From: Streptomyces sp. NBC_00690 | GTDB lineage: Bacteria > Actinomycetota > Actinomycetes > Streptomycetales > Streptomycetaceae | Direction of reading: 5' to 3' | NCBI RefSeq assembly: GCF_036226685.1 | Contig: NZ_CP109009.1 | Location: forward strand, 6,971,501-7,035,500 | DNA: 64,000 bases | In this document: one piece after another, positions 17,801 to 27,520 of the stretch | Layout of the letters: each line of letters opens with the position of its first letter | Position numbering within the stretch: the stretch's first letter is position 1 | Position numbers and translations under genes: made by a program | Notes under the pieces: model-generated | What the model saw: only the letters and a program-made list of their open reading frames with translations | Databases searched by the model: none | What the model was told of the DNA's origin: nothing

Positions 17801-18221
17801 GCGCGACGCGGTGGCGGACGTCCTGGAGATGGCCCCGGAGCGCATCGAAGCGGACGCGGGCTTCTTCCAGATGGGCATGGACTCGATGCTCGCCGCCCGC
17901 GTCAGGGTCCGGCTCGAATCCGGGTTCGGACGCAAGCTGCCCGCGCCCATCATGTTCGAGCACCCCTCGGTGGGGGCGCTCTCCGCCCATCTGCTCGGAC
18001 TCGCGGAGCGGTTGCTGGGCACGCCGACGGCCCTGCCCGACCCCGTGCCAACGCCCTCACAGCCCCCGCCCAACGAGGCCCGGGCCAGGGAGGCAACCGT
18101 TCCCTCGCGCACTGTCCTGCCCGACACGGACGCCATGGGCGATCTCCCGGAAGACGAACTGCTCGCCCTGCTGGCCGAAGAGGTCCGCGCGTCGACCCGT
18201 ACCGCAGGAGGTTCCCGATGA
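14877..18221 (+). CDS. Type I PKS extension module, KS-AT-ACP
   Basis: 1114 residues. An N-terminal coiled-coil docking helix (about 20-45, AVRQLRGKLDVLERAKRE) precedes KS (about 45-475, Cys212 in VDTACSSS), AT (about 575-880, GHSMGE with Ser667, VASHS) and ACP (about 960-1040, Ser1003 in GMDSM), then a C-terminal docking tail (DLPEDELLALLAEEVR). No reductive domain is present, so the beta-keto group is kept. The VASH motif is a variant of the YASH signature, pointing to methylmalonyl or another branched extender rather than malonyl (uncertain). The start codon shares one base with the previous stop (TGATG), so the three megasynthase genes are translationally coupled. Confidence 0.93.
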   Translation: MSGTPGPTTNAATAAADATVTHALAAVRQLRGKLDVLERAKREAIAIVGMGCRLPGGVSSPGAFWKVVSEGVDTIGEIPEERRELRGRGGASAQDGVAPVYGGFIEGVDRFDPYFFGISPREAGRMDPQQRHFLEVAWEALEDAGLTREELRASETGVFVGANASDYLQLQVQDVTAIDDYTVVGGTNCIISNRLSYLLDLRGPSLTVDTACSSSLVAVHLGCQSLRTRECDTAVVGGMNLILSPNMALAHAKGLPLAPDGRCKTFDAQANGYARGEGVGTLVLKRLSDATADGDRIWAVIRGSAVNQDGLTNGLTAPNGLSQRAVIKQALRNARIEPSQVTLLEAHGTGTELGDPIEVEALSAVYGDPSGGASPCALGSVKTNIGHLEAGAGMAGLIRAALSIHHSAIAPHLHLSTVNPHIDLDGTRLSIPTSLRTWEVPDERRHAAVSSFGAGGTNAHVILGPAPADTDGEAARNPSEEGPWLLPVSAATADALAPMARAYRDHLLSSEGRAQDFADLVHTATVRRTRHQHRLAVVAGSHQDAAARLTNWLEGEEPAGAVTGHAGSSVADGVVFVFPGQGSQRAGMGRELLAVCPVFRAAVTECDDAMRRWLGGRSIIDEVMRIDEAATLDRIDLIQPALFALAVGLAARCRSFGLEPDAVVGHSMGEVAAAHVAGALTLEDAARIICRRSALLRRISCQGAMLVIALPLDEADRLIEGCRDEVSVAVSNSPTSTVLSGDPGTLVDLAEELRGRGVFCRPVKVDVASHSPQVDVLRDELLADLADLRPQLSRIPILSTVTGTWSDGSEFDADYWMRNLREPVLFWDAVQGLISRDHGVFLEMSPHPVLLSAVEQAFDVRERDGLALPAMRRDEPETHGTLEILGALHVHDIPVNLPVPMRGRSVPLPGYTWQHERFWFRDTRARSTVAPSAPARGADSPRPQPTAPRSQPAVLLDRLLPTTGAGRLTMVLAFVRDAVADVLEMAPERIEADAGFFQMGMDSMLAARVRVRLESGFGRKLPAPIMFEHPSVGALSAHLLGLAERLLGTPTALPDPVPTPSQPPPNEARAREATVPSRTVLPDTDAMGDLPEDELLALLAEEVRASTRTAGGSR

Positions 18222-21200
18222 CAGACGACGGTGCGGAACGGCAGTCCGTCCTCGCCCAGAGCGTGCGCGAGATACGCAGGCTGCGCGCCGAACTCGACGA
18301 AGCGGAACGGGCGAGGACGGAGCCGATTGCCATCGTCGGCATGGGATGCCGGATGCCCGGGGGCGCCAACAGCCCAGGGGCCTTCTGGGAGTTCCTGGAC
18401 AGCGGCGGAGACGGCACCGGAGAGATACCCGCCTCCCGTTGGGACGTGGAGGGCTTCTACGACCCCGCCCCCGACGCACCCGGGAAGATGTCCACGCGAC
18501 GAGGAGGCTTCCTGAACCAGGTCGACCAGTTCGACCCGGCGTTCTTCGGTGTCTCCCCCCGGGAGGCCGCCGCCCTCGACCCCCAGCAGCGTCTGCTGCT
18601 GGAGGTGAGTTGGGAGGCGCTCGAACACGCAGGCCAAGCACCGGCCGGACTCATGGGCTCGGACACAGGGGTCTACTTCGGGGTCACGACCTACGACTAC
18701 ATGCAGGCACAGATGCAACAGGTCGACCCGGTCGACCTGGACGCCTACGGACTCACCGGCAACGCGTCCACCTTCGCCGCCGGCCGGCTCTCCTACTGGC
18801 TCGGGCTCAACGGCCCCAGCCTCTCCGTCGACACCGCCTGCTCGTCCTCCCTGGTGGGAGTGCACCTCGCGTGTCAGAGCCTGAGATCGGGGGAAACCGA
18901 CCTGGCCCTCGCCGGTGGCGTGAACGTGCTGCTCGCACCCGAGTGGTTCGTCGTGGCGTCCCAAGCGCACATGCTCGCGGCGGACGGCCGCTGCAAGACG
19001 TTCGACGCGCGCGCCGACGGCTACGTGCGCAGCGAAGGCTGCGGAGTCGTCGTACTGAAGAGACTCTCCGACGCCCGTGCCCACGGCGACCGGATACTCG
19101 CACTCGTCCGAGGATCAGCCGTCAACCAGGACGGGCGCAGCAGCGGAGTAACCGTGCCCAACTCCGCCGCCCAACAGGCCGTGGTCCGGCAGGCCCTGCG
19201 AGCGGCGTCCGTGGAGCCGGCACAGGTCGACTACGTGGAGACGCACGGCACGGGAACCCCGCTCGGTGACCCGCTTGAGCTGCGCGCCCTGGACGCAGTG
19301 CTCGGGAACCGCGGCGCGGCAGGCCCGCTGCTCGTCGGATCGGTCAAGACGAACGTCGGCCATCTGGAGCCCGCCGCGGGCATCGCAGGCCTCATCAAGG
19401 TCGTGCAGTCCATGCGGCACGAGCGCATACCGCCGCACCTGCACCTGTCCGAGGTCAACCCGGAGATCGGCATCGAGGACCTGTCCCTGGAGATCCCGAC
19501 GCGCGGAGTGCCGTGGCCCCGCGGCGAGAAGGTCCGCATCGCCGGGGTGAGTTCCTTCGGAGCCAGCGGCACGAACGCCCATCTCATCGTCGAGGAGGCG
19601 CCCGCAGAGCCCGCGCCGGAAACGCCGGCCTCCGTGGAGCGCACCGCGCAACTCCTCACGCTCTCCGCCAAAAGTCCCACCGCGCTCACCGCTCTCGCCG
19701 CCAGCTACGGCGAACGCCTCGCGACCGCCACGAACGCCGAACTCGCGGACATCTGCCACACCGCGGCCACGGGCCGGTCCCACTTCCCCCACCGGCTCGC
19801 GGTGACCGCTTCATCCGTGGAGGAGATGGGACAGCGGCTGGCCGGATGCGCCGCGGGCGATCAGCCGGCGGGCAGCCGCCGCGGGCACGTCACTGCGGTG
19901 TCCGATCCGCGGGTGGTCTTCCTCTTCACCGGACAGGGCGCACAGTACGCGGGCATGGCTCGCTCCCTCTATGCGACCGAACCCGTCTTCCGACACGTCG
20001 TCGACCACTGCGCCGAGGTGCTGCGCCCGCTGACGGACCGCCCCCTGCTGTCCGTGCTCGACCCCGTGCCCGAGGACGCCGACCTCATCCACGACACGTG
20101 CTGGACGCAACCGGCGCTGTTCACCGTCGAGTACGCACTGGCCCAACTGTGGCGCTCCTGGGGCATCGAACCCTCCGCCGTACTCGGACACAGCATCGGG
20201 GAACTGGTGGCGGCCTGTGTCGCCGGTGTGCTCGACGTCGACGACGCTCTGCGGCTGGCCGCCCGCCGAGGACGGCTGATGCACGAGCTCACCCAGGAAG
20301 GGGCCATGGCCGCGGTCTTCGCGGCACCGGAGCAGGTGGCTTCCGCGCTGGAGCCCTACGCGGCGGAACTCTCGATCGCGGCGATCAACGGACCGCAGAG
20401 CGTCGTCGTCTCGGGAACCGAAGGAGCCGTGGGCGCCCTGCTGTCGGTCCTGGCCGGACAGGGCGTCCGAGCGAAGCGGATGGCCACCAACCGGGCCTTC
20501 CACTCACCCCTGATGGAGCCGGCACTCGACGCCTTCGAACGGGAGGCGGCCGAAGTGACCTTCCGCGCCCCCCGCATCCCGCTCATCTCCAATGTCACCG
20601 GGCAGCCCCTGACGGGGGAGCGGGCATTCACGGCCACCTACCTGCGCGAACACGCGCGTCGAGCCGTCCGCTTCCACGACGGCATGACCACCCTGTACCG
20701 GCAGGGCTACCGGATCTTCCTGGAGCTGGGGCCCGCTCCCACCCTGAGCGGCCTGGCCAAGCCCTTCCTGACGGCCGGATCGGGTGGCACGGACGAAACC
20801 GGGCAGGGCAGTGACCGTCCGCCGGTCTTCCTGCCGTCGCTGCGCCCGCGCCAGGACGACTCGCGGGTTGCGCTGGACAGTCTGGGTGCCCTGTACGCGC
20901 TGGGCGTGGTCGTCGACTGGGCGCAGTACGACGTGGGTCGCGGCCGACGCCTCGCGGAACTGCCCACGTACCCCTTCCAGCGGAGCCGGTACTGGTTCAA
21001 GGCGAGTTCCCGAGCTCTGCCCGCCGCGGGAACCGCTCTGCCGTCGGTGGCCGGTCCGTCACGGACGCTGCTCGGTGAGCGGGTGCCGTCCCCGCTGCCC
21101 GCGGTGCAGTTCTCCGCCCGGATCGGCGCCGATGCACACCCGTGTCTGGGCGACTGCGTGATGGACGGACTCCCGGTCGTCAACATCGGCGTCTACCTGG

Positions 21201-24200
21201 AGACCGCGTTCGAGGCGGCCCGGGAGCTGTACGGCACGGGGCCGGTGCAGGTCGAGGACTGCCTGGTGCTCCAGAGCATGATCCTGGAGCCCGGCGAGCA
21301 GGCTGACGTTCAACTCGTGGTCGATCGGGACACCGTCGGTCAGGAGCGGTCCACTTTCCGGTACTTCGCCGCCGGACGCCGGGGCGACGAGGCAGCACCG
21401 TGGGCCCTCCACGCACAGGGCCGCATCGGGCCGGCCCGCGCGGTGACCGGGGCCGTGGAGGACCTGGACGCCGTCCGCAGTCGGCTCACCACCGAGACCA
21501 CCGGAGACGACTTCTACCGCCGCATGTGGCGGCGCAAGCTCTATCTCGGCCCCTCGGCGCAGTGGGTCGAACACATCCACACCGGTGGGGGCGAGGCGCT
21601 CGCCCGCATGAGGTCACCCCGACCGGGGGAGTCCGATGCCTACCGCTTGCATCCCGGGCTGACGGACGCCCTGTTCCAGACCCTGTTCGCCTGTCTGCCC
21701 CCCGAGAGTCCTCCCGATGCCACGTACATGCTGGTGGGCATCGACCGCTTCCTGCTGCACGGCCCCGGTGACACCGGTCCGACGTACTGCCGGGTGAGGC
21801 TGCTGCCGTCGTCGGACCCCAACTCCGTGCTCCTCGCCGAAGCCCGGCTGTACGACGACCGGGGTCGACTGCTGGCCGAGGCGGACGGGGTGTGTCTGAG
21901 GCGGGCGGAGCGCGATCACCTGCTGCGCGGCAACGCGCGGGAACCGCAGCACGTCGAAGGGAGTGCGCGGCAGCACACCGCAGCGGCGGCCGATGTCGCC
22001 TCCGCAACGCCCCAGAGCCCCGGAGAGGTCCGGGACTTGCTGGTGCGCACCGTGGCCAGGGCTCTCGGCGCCGCCGAAACAGAGCTGGACGTCCACGAGC
22101 CACTTCAGAACCTCGGCCTGGATTCGCTGATGGCCTTGGAGGTGAAGGAGGCACTCTCCGTTGGACTGGGCATCTCCCTACCGCTGGTGATCTTCCTGGA
22201 CGGCCGTAGTGTTCACACGCTCGGCACGGAGATCCTCGGTCTGCTCGGCCGGGACGCCTACGACGAGACCCCCGAAACGGACGGTGGGCCGATCCCCGAG
22301 GGCGGCCGACTCCCCGTACTCGTCCCGGACGACGCCGCTCGGCACGACCCCTTCCCGCTGACGGATCTCCAACAGGCGTACCTCGTGGGACGGTCGAGCG
22401 CCTTCGAACTCGGCAACGTCTCGACGTACTTCTTCATCGAGGTCGATGTGGAGGGCGTCGACGTCCCCCGACTGACCGGTGCATTCCAAGCGATGGTCGC
22501 GCGCCACGACATGCTGCGCGCGGTCATGACGGAGGACGGCCACCAGCGGGTGCTGGCTGACGTCCCCCCGTACGAGGTGCGCACCACGGACCTGCGCTCT
22601 CGCGGCGAGCAGGAGCGCGACCGAATCCTCCGGGAGATCCACGAGGACGTCAGGGACCAGGTCTTCGACACCACGAGCTGGCCGCTGTTCGACGTCCGGG
22701 CCACACTCGTCGACGAAGGGCGCACCCGGCTGCACATCGGCCTCGACGCGCTGATCATCGACGCATGGAGCACCTCGCTCCTGTTCCGCGAATGGGCCAT
22801 CGCCTACCGCGAAGGCGCCGCAGTGCTCCCCGAGGTGCCGATCACCTACCGCGACTACGTAGTGACCGCACGGTCCATCGAGGGCACGGAGCTGCACGCC
22901 GCCTCCCTCGCCTACTGGCGCGGGCGCGTGGAGTCGCTGCCGCCCGCACCCGAACTGCCCCTGGCCGAAGACCCCGCTACGCTCGACCGACCGGCCTTCA
23001 CCCACCGCTCCGACCGGATAGCGGCAGAGGACTGGGGGCGGTTCAAGAAGTACGCGGCGGCGGCCGGCGTCACACCCTCGGCGGCCCTGTGCACCGCGTA
23101 CGCGCAAGTCCTCGCCGCCTGGAGCAAGACCAGCCGGTTCACCCTCAACGTCCTCTTCTTCAATCGGCTTCCCCTGCACGCGGAGGTCGGCAGCGTGGTG
23201 GGGAACTTCAGCGCCACCACCCTCCTGGAGATCGACAGTGCGGCGACGGACGGCTTCGCCCTGCGCGCGGACCGGGTGCAGAGACAGCTGTGGAACGACC
23301 TCGAACACAGCCATGTGAGCGGGGTCGAGGTGTTGCGCGAACTCCAGCGGGTCCGGGGCGGCGCCGGACGGGCCGCCATGCCGGTGGTGTTCGCCAGCAC
23401 GGTCAACTTCGCCGCCAAGGAGGACTCCGCGGCTGCCACGGGCCTCGCCCAGCATCTGACGGCCCTCGGACAGGGCGGCCGTGAGGTCTCCAGCTCCATC
23501 CGCACCCCCCAGGTCTGGCTCGACCACCAGGTCGTGGAGGATGCCGGTGCGCTGATCGTGAACTGGGACGTCATCGAGGAGATCTTCCCCGAGGGCATGA
23601 TCGACGCCATGTTCGCGGCCTACGTGGACGTCCTGCGCGGTCTGTGCCACGACGAACGGTCCTGGCAGCGCCCGGCCCCCGTCCTGGTACCCGAGACCGA
23701 CCTGATGCAGCGGCAGGTCGTCAACGCGACCTCCGCCCCACTGCCCCCCGGCCTCCTCCACGAGCCGTTCACCGAACAGGCGCTCGCCCACCCGGAACGC
23801 ACCGCCGTGATCGCGGTCGACCGCACCCTCACCTACGGGGAACTGGACGTCCGCACCGAGCGGCTGAACACCTGGCTGCGCCGCCACGGCGCGCGCCCGG
23901 GCGTGCTCGTCGGCATCGTCATGGAGAAGGGATGGGAACAGGTCGCCGCCACGATCGGCGTGCTGAAGTCAGGAGCGGCCTATGTGCCCATCGACGCGGA
24001 CATCCCGCCGGAGCGCCTGGGACTGCTGCTGGAGCGTGCGGAGATCACCCTCGTCCTGACCCAAAGTCGAGTGGCGGAGCGCACCGCCTGGCCGGAGGGA
24101 ACCCTGCGGCTGAGCGTCGACGGGCCCGCGGCGGACTCGGTGGACGCCGATCCCCGCGAGCCCTCCACTGCCCGCCCCGACGATCTGGCCTACGTCATCT

Positions 24201-26374
24201 TCACCTCTGGGTCGACCGGCACTCCCAAGGGCGTGATGATCGAGCACCGCGGTGCCCTCAACACCGTGCTCGACGTCAACGAGCGCTTCGGCATCACCGA
24301 GGAGGACCGGGTACTCGCCCTGTCGGCGCTCAACTTCGACCTGTCCGTCTACGACGTGTTCGGCATCCTCGCCGCGGGCGGCGCGATCGTACTGCCGGAG
24401 CCCCAAGCCCATCGGGAGCCCGCACGTTGGGCCCGGCTGGTCACCGATCACCGGGTCACGCTGTGGAACAGCGTCCCCTCGCTGATGGAGATGTTCGTCG
24501 AGCACCTCTTGGGCGAGGGACACCGCGACACACCGCCACTGCGCACGGTGATGATGAGTGGGGACTGGATACCCGTCACCCTGCCCGATCGCATCCGCGC
24601 CCTGGTGCCCGACGCCGCGGTGTGGAGCCTGGGAGGTGCGACCGAGGCATCCATCTGGTCGATCGTGTACCCCGTCGGCGAGGTCGCCCCCACCTGGACG
24701 AGCGTCCCCTACGGCACGCCCATGCGCAGCCAGCAGTTCCATGTGCTCAACGAGGCCATGCAGCCGTGCCCGGTGTGGGTGCCCGGCCACCTCCACATCG
24801 GCGGGGCGGGTCTCGCACGCGGCTACCTCGGGGACGAGGCCAAGAACCGCCTCTCGTTCCTTCGCCACCCCTCCACCGGCGAACGGCTCTACCGGACCGG
24901 TGACCTGGGGCGGTACCTGCCCGACGGCAACATCGAGTTCCTTGGCCGGGAGGACTTCCAGGTCAAGGTTCAGGGTTACCGCATCGAACTGGGCGAGATC
25001 GAGGCCGCGTTGTTGCAGTGCCCCGCAGTGCGCGCTGCCGTCGTGTCAGCCCTGGGCGATCCCCGCGGGGCCAAACAACTCGTCGCGTACGTCGTACTGG
25101 ACGAGGGGCACGATCCGCTCGATGCGCCGGGAGCGCTGCGGGAAGCACTGGGAAAGACACTGCCCGCGTACATGGTGCCCCAGCACCTCCTCGTACTGGA
25201 CGAACTACCGCTCACCGCAAACGGCAAGGTCGAGCGGGCCGCACTGCCCGCCCCGGGCGCCCGTCCCGATGACGATGCGACCACCATCGCGCCGCGGGAC
25301 GTGGTGGAGCGGGAACTCGCCAACATCTGGGCGGAGTTCTTCCCCGATGCTTCCATCGGGGCGCACTCCGACTTCTTCGCACTCGGAGGCAACTCCTTGC
25401 TCGCCGTGCGCCTCATGGCGCTCGTCCACACCCGCATGGGCTGCTCGATCCCCCTGTCCACCCTCTTCGCCCGTCCGACGATCGCCCTGCTCGCAGAGGT
25501 CGCCCGGAACGCCGGCACCACGGTCCGACGCACGACCCTCGTGCCGATCCGTACCGAGGGCAGCAGGCCACCGCTGTTCTTCGTGCACCCGGTGGGAGGC
25601 GATGTCCTCTGCTACGCCGAGCTCTCACAACTGCTGGACGACGAGCAACCGTTCTACGCCCTCCAGGTGCCCGACGGAACCGTGTCGACCACGGTTGAAG
25701 AACTCGCGGGCCAGTACGCCAAGGCCATCAAAGCAGTCGTCCCCGATGGTGCCCTCAGGCTGGGAGGCTGGTCCATGGGCGGTGTCGTGGCCCTGGAGAT
25801 CGCCCGACAACTCGGCGCTGCGGGGCGTGCGGTGGAGAGCCTGTCCCTCATCGATCTGATGGAAGCGCCGGGACCCACGGACGACGGACACATCGATGAC
25901 GCGGTCCTGCTGTCCTGGTTCGCCCGTGATCTCGGCGGACTCAACGACAGGCCCTGGGAACCCGGCGCCGAGTTCTTCCGCGGGGTGGGGGACCACACCC
26001 GGGCCCTGGAAGTGCTGCACGCCGAGGCACGCCGACTGTCGGTGCTGTCGGACGACATCGACGTACAGACCCTCGGCGCCATCTTCGGACGTTTCGCCCG
26101 AAACTACCGGGCCCTGCTCAGCCACCGGCCGGCACCCTACGAGGGCCCGGTCCGCTTCTTCCGGGCCGTGGACGGTGCCACCGAAGAGGTGGTGGCTGCC
26201 TGGCGGGAACTGCTCCCGCCCGCCTCGCACGTCGTCGAGCTTCCCGGTGACCACTACGCCGTGATGCAGCAACCGCAGTTGAGCCGGCTGGCGGACGCAC
26301 TGAATGCCTGGCTCGACGACTCCTCCACGACCCTCACGCACCCACGACCCAACGACGAAGGACACCAGCGATGA
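18218..26374 (+). CDS. Hybrid PKS-NRPS: KS-AT-DH(degenerate)-ACP-Cy-A(Cys)-PCP-TE
   Basis: 2718 residues, ATGA overlap with the previous gene and AGGAGG upstream. Docking helix; KS (Cys208); AT (Ser659, GHSIGE, RAFHSP: malonyl type); DH-like fold in which the catalytic His is Cys980 (LGDCVMDG) although the DxxxQ of the second half remains; ACP (Ser1303); heterocyclisation domain with DxxxxD as DALIID (Asp1510, Asp1515) instead of HHxxxDG; adenylation domain; PCP (Ser2393 in GGNSLL); thioesterase (Ser2519 in GWSMGG). The A-domain pocket reads D-L-Y-N-M-S-L-I-W, the known cysteine code. It should condense a polyketide acyl chain with Cys, cyclise it to a thiazoline and hydrolyse or cyclise the product off. 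No epimerase, methyltransferase or built-in oxidase. Confidence 0.94.
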   Translation: MTDDGAERQSVLAQSVREIRRLRAELDEAERARTEPIAIVGMGCRMPGGANSPGAFWEFLDSGGDGTGEIPASRWDVEGFYDPAPDAPGKMSTRRGGFLNQVDQFDPAFFGVSPREAAALDPQQRLLLEVSWEALEHAGQAPAGLMGSDTGVYFGVTTYDYMQAQMQQVDPVDLDAYGLTGNASTFAAGRLSYWLGLNGPSLSVDTACSSSLVGVHLACQSLRSGETDLALAGGVNVLLAPEWFVVASQAHMLAADGRCKTFDARADGYVRSEGCGVVVLKRLSDARAHGDRILALVRGSAVNQDGRSSGVTVPNSAAQQAVVRQALRAASVEPAQVDYVETHGTGTPLGDPLELRALDAVLGNRGAAGPLLVGSVKTNVGHLEPAAGIAGLIKVVQSMRHERIPPHLHLSEVNPEIGIEDLSLEIPTRGVPWPRGEKVRIAGVSSFGASGTNAHLIVEEAPAEPAPETPASVERTAQLLTLSAKSPTALTALAASYGERLATATNAELADICHTAATGRSHFPHRLAVTASSVEEMGQRLAGCAAGDQPAGSRRGHVTAVSDPRVVFLFTGQGAQYAGMARSLYATEPVFRHVVDHCAEVLRPLTDRPLLSVLDPVPEDADLIHDTCWTQPALFTVEYALAQLWRSWGIEPSAVLGHSIGELVAACVAGVLDVDDALRLAARRGRLMHELTQEGAMAAVFAAPEQVASALEPYAAELSIAAINGPQSVVVSGTEGAVGALLSVLAGQGVRAKRMATNRAFHSPLMEPALDAFEREAAEVTFRAPRIPLISNVTGQPLTGERAFTATYLREHARRAVRFHDGMTTLYRQGYRIFLELGPAPTLSGLAKPFLTAGSGGTDETGQGSDRPPVFLPSLRPRQDDSRVALDSLGALYALGVVVDWAQYDVGRGRRLAELPTYPFQRSRYWFKASSRALPAAGTALPSVAGPSRTLLGERVPSPLPAVQFSARIGADAHPCLGDCVMDGLPVVNIGVYLETAFEAARELYGTGPVQVEDCLVLQSMILEPGEQADVQLVVDRDTVGQERSTFRYFAAGRRGDEAAPWALHAQGRIGPARAVTGAVEDLDAVRSRLTTETTGDDFYRRMWRRKLYLGPSAQWVEHIHTGGGEALARMRSPRPGESDAYRLHPGLTDALFQTLFACLPPESPPDATYMLVGIDRFLLHGPGDTGPTYCRVRLLPSSDPNSVLLAEARLYDDRGRLLAEADGVCLRRAERDHLLRGNAREPQHVEGSARQHTAAAADVASATPQSPGEVRDLLVRTVARALGAAETELDVHEPLQNLGLDSLMALEVKEALSVGLGISLPLVIFLDGRSVHTLGTEILGLLGRDAYDETPETDGGPIPEGGRLPVLVPDDAARHDPFPLTDLQQAYLVGRSSAFELGNVSTYFFIEVDVEGVDVPRLTGAFQAMVARHDMLRAVMTEDGHQRVLADVPPYEVRTTDLRSRGEQERDRILREIHEDVRDQVFDTTSWPLFDVRATLVDEGRTRLHIGLDALIIDAWSTSLLFREWAIAYREGAAVLPEVPITYRDYVVTARSIEGTELHAASLAYWRGRVESLPPAPELPLAEDPATLDRPAFTHRSDRIAAEDWGRFKKYAAAAGVTPSAALCTAYAQVLAAWSKTSRFTLNVLFFNRLPLHAEVGSVVGNFSATTLLEIDSAATDGFALRADRVQRQLWNDLEHSHVSGVEVLRELQRVRGGAGRAAMPVVFASTVNFAAKEDSAAATGLAQHLTALGQGGREVSSSIRTPQVWLDHQVVEDAGALIVNWDVIEEIFPEGMIDAMFAAYVDVLRGLCHDERSWQRPAPVLVPETDLMQRQVVNATSAPLPPGLLHEPFTEQALAHPERTAVIAVDRTLTYGELDVRTERLNTWLRRHGARPGVLVGIVMEKGWEQVAATIGVLKSGAAYVPIDADIPPERLGLLLERAEITLVLTQSRVAERTAWPEGTLRLSVDGPAADSVDADPREPSTARPDDLAYVIFTSGSTGTPKGVMIEHRGALNTVLDVNERFGITEEDRVLALSALNFDLSVYDVFGILAAGGAIVLPEPQAHREPARWARLVTDHRVTLWNSVPSLMEMFVEHLLGEGHRDTPPLRTVMMSGDWIPVTLPDRIRALVPDAAVWSLGGATEASIWSIVYPVGEVAPTWTSVPYGTPMRSQQFHVLNEAMQPCPVWVPGHLHIGGAGLARGYLGDEAKNRLSFLRHPSTGERLYRTGDLGRYLPDGNIEFLGREDFQVKVQGYRIELGEIEAALLQCPAVRAAVVSALGDPRGAKQLVAYVVLDEGHDPLDAPGALREALGKTLPAYMVPQHLLVLDELPLTANGKVERAALPAPGARPDDDATTIAPRDVVERELANIWAEFFPDASIGAHSDFFALGGNSLLAVRLMALVHTRMGCSIPLSTLFARPTIALLAEVARNAGTTVRRTTLVPIRTEGSRPPLFFVHPVGGDVLCYAELSQLLDDEQPFYALQVPDGTVSTTVEELAGQYAKAIKAVVPDGALRLGGWSMGGVVALEIARQLGAAGRAVESLSLIDLMEAPGPTDDGHIDDAVLLSWFARDLGGLNDRPWEPGAEFFRGVGDHTRALEVLHAEARRLSVLSDDIDVQTLGAIFGRFARNYRALLSHRPAPYEGPVRFFRAVDGATEEVVAAWRELLPPASHVVELPGDHYAVMQQPQLSRLADALNAWLDDSSTTLTHPRPNDEGHQR

Positions 26375-27501
26375 CCCTCCGTTTCGGCGCGTTCATCCCG
26401 CCGTTCCACTCGCTCGACGAAGACCCCACGACCGCGTTCTGGCGAGACCTGGACCTGATCGAGTGGCTGGACGTGCTCGGCATCGAAGAGGCGTGGGTGG
26501 GTGAGCACCACTCCGGTGGCTGGTCCACCGTCAGTTCACCGGAGCTGTTCCTCGCCGCCGCCGCAGAGCGGACCCGGCGGATCAAACTCGGTACCGGCGT
26601 GGTCAGTCTGCCGTACCACCACCCCCTCACCACCGCGAACCGAATCGTTCAACTCGACCACCAAAGCGGTGGGCGGGCCATGTTCGGCATGGGCGCAGGG
26701 GTGTCGCCCGCGGACGCGCACATGATGGGCATCGCGGCCGGCGACCAGCGGCGCATGATGGGGGAGTCCCTCGACGCCCTGGTGCAACTGCTGACCGATG
26801 ACGAACCGGTCACCGTGAAGACCGACTGGTTCGAACTACGGGATGCCCGCTTGCACCTGAGGCCCCGTACGAAGCCGTGCTTCGACATGGCCGTCGCCAG
26901 TGCCGGCTCCGAGAGGGGTATGCGGCTGGCGGGTCGGTACGGCCTGTCCTCGCTCACCTTCGCCGGACGACCGGGGATGGAGGAGCCGCCGCTCGCCCGG
27001 TTGTGGGCCGCGGCGGAGGACGAAGCCACCAAGTACGGCAGGAGCGTGGACCGGGCGAAATGGAGGGTCGCCATCTGCGTGCACATCGCGGAGACCCGGG
27101 AGGAGGCCCTCAGCCAGGTCCAGGACGGAATGGCCCGTTGGTTCCGCGAGTACGTCCGCGACACGGTCGGCGCAGCCGCGACCCTGCCGGAGGGGCGGGA
27201 AGCAGAGGTGGCGGTGGAGACGCGTACGGCCATCATCGGCTCGGTGGACGACGCCATCGAAGCGATCCAACGAATGCTCGACGAAAGCGGCGGGTTCGGC
27301 ACCCTGCTGGTCAACACCCAGGACTGGGCCACGCGGGAGCAGACCAAGAGAAGCTACGAACTGCTCGCCCGGTACGTCGCACCGCACTTCACCGGTGCTC
27401 TGGAGAGCCGGCGGGCATCACAACGATGGGTCTCGGAACGCCGCAACGACTTCGCGGCCCAGGCGCGCGAGGCCGCCTCGCAGTCCTCGTCCGGCCGATA
27501 G
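26371..27501 (+). CDS. Luciferase-like flavin-dependent monooxygenase of the PKS-NRPS operon
   Basis: A 376-residue LLM-class TIM barrel: FGAFIPPFHS at the N terminus, EEAWVGEHHSGGW, and the RTRRIKLGTGVVSLPYHHP and QSGGRAMFGMGAG stretches of bacterial-luciferase-type monooxygenases. The ATGA overlap with the megasynthase stop means it is made with it. A flavin reductase gene follows, so this is probably the oxygenase half of a two-component system using reduced FMN. Plausible reactions are thiazoline-to-thiazole oxidation, hydroxylation or Baeyer-Villiger insertion; the sequence does not decide. The pristinamycin SnaA/B-SnaC pair is a known oxygenase-reductase parallel. Confidence 0.9.
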   Translation: MTLRFGAFIPPFHSLDEDPTTAFWRDLDLIEWLDVLGIEEAWVGEHHSGGWSTVSSPELFLAAAAERTRRIKLGTGVVSLPYHHPLTTANRIVQLDHQSGGRAMFGMGAGVSPADAHMMGIAAGDQRRMMGESLDALVQLLTDDEPVTVKTDWFELRDARLHLRPRTKPCFDMAVASAGSERGMRLAGRYGLSSLTFAGRPGMEEPPLARLWAAAEDEATKYGRSVDRAKWRVAICVHIAETREEALSQVQDGMARWFREYVRDTVGAAATLPEGREAEVAVETRTAIIGSVDDAIEAIQRMLDESGGFGTLLVNTQDWATREQTKRSYELLARYVAPHFTGALESRRASQRWVSERRNDFAAQAREAASQSSSGR

Positions 27502-27520
27502 TCCTCAGCGGGAGGTTCGT

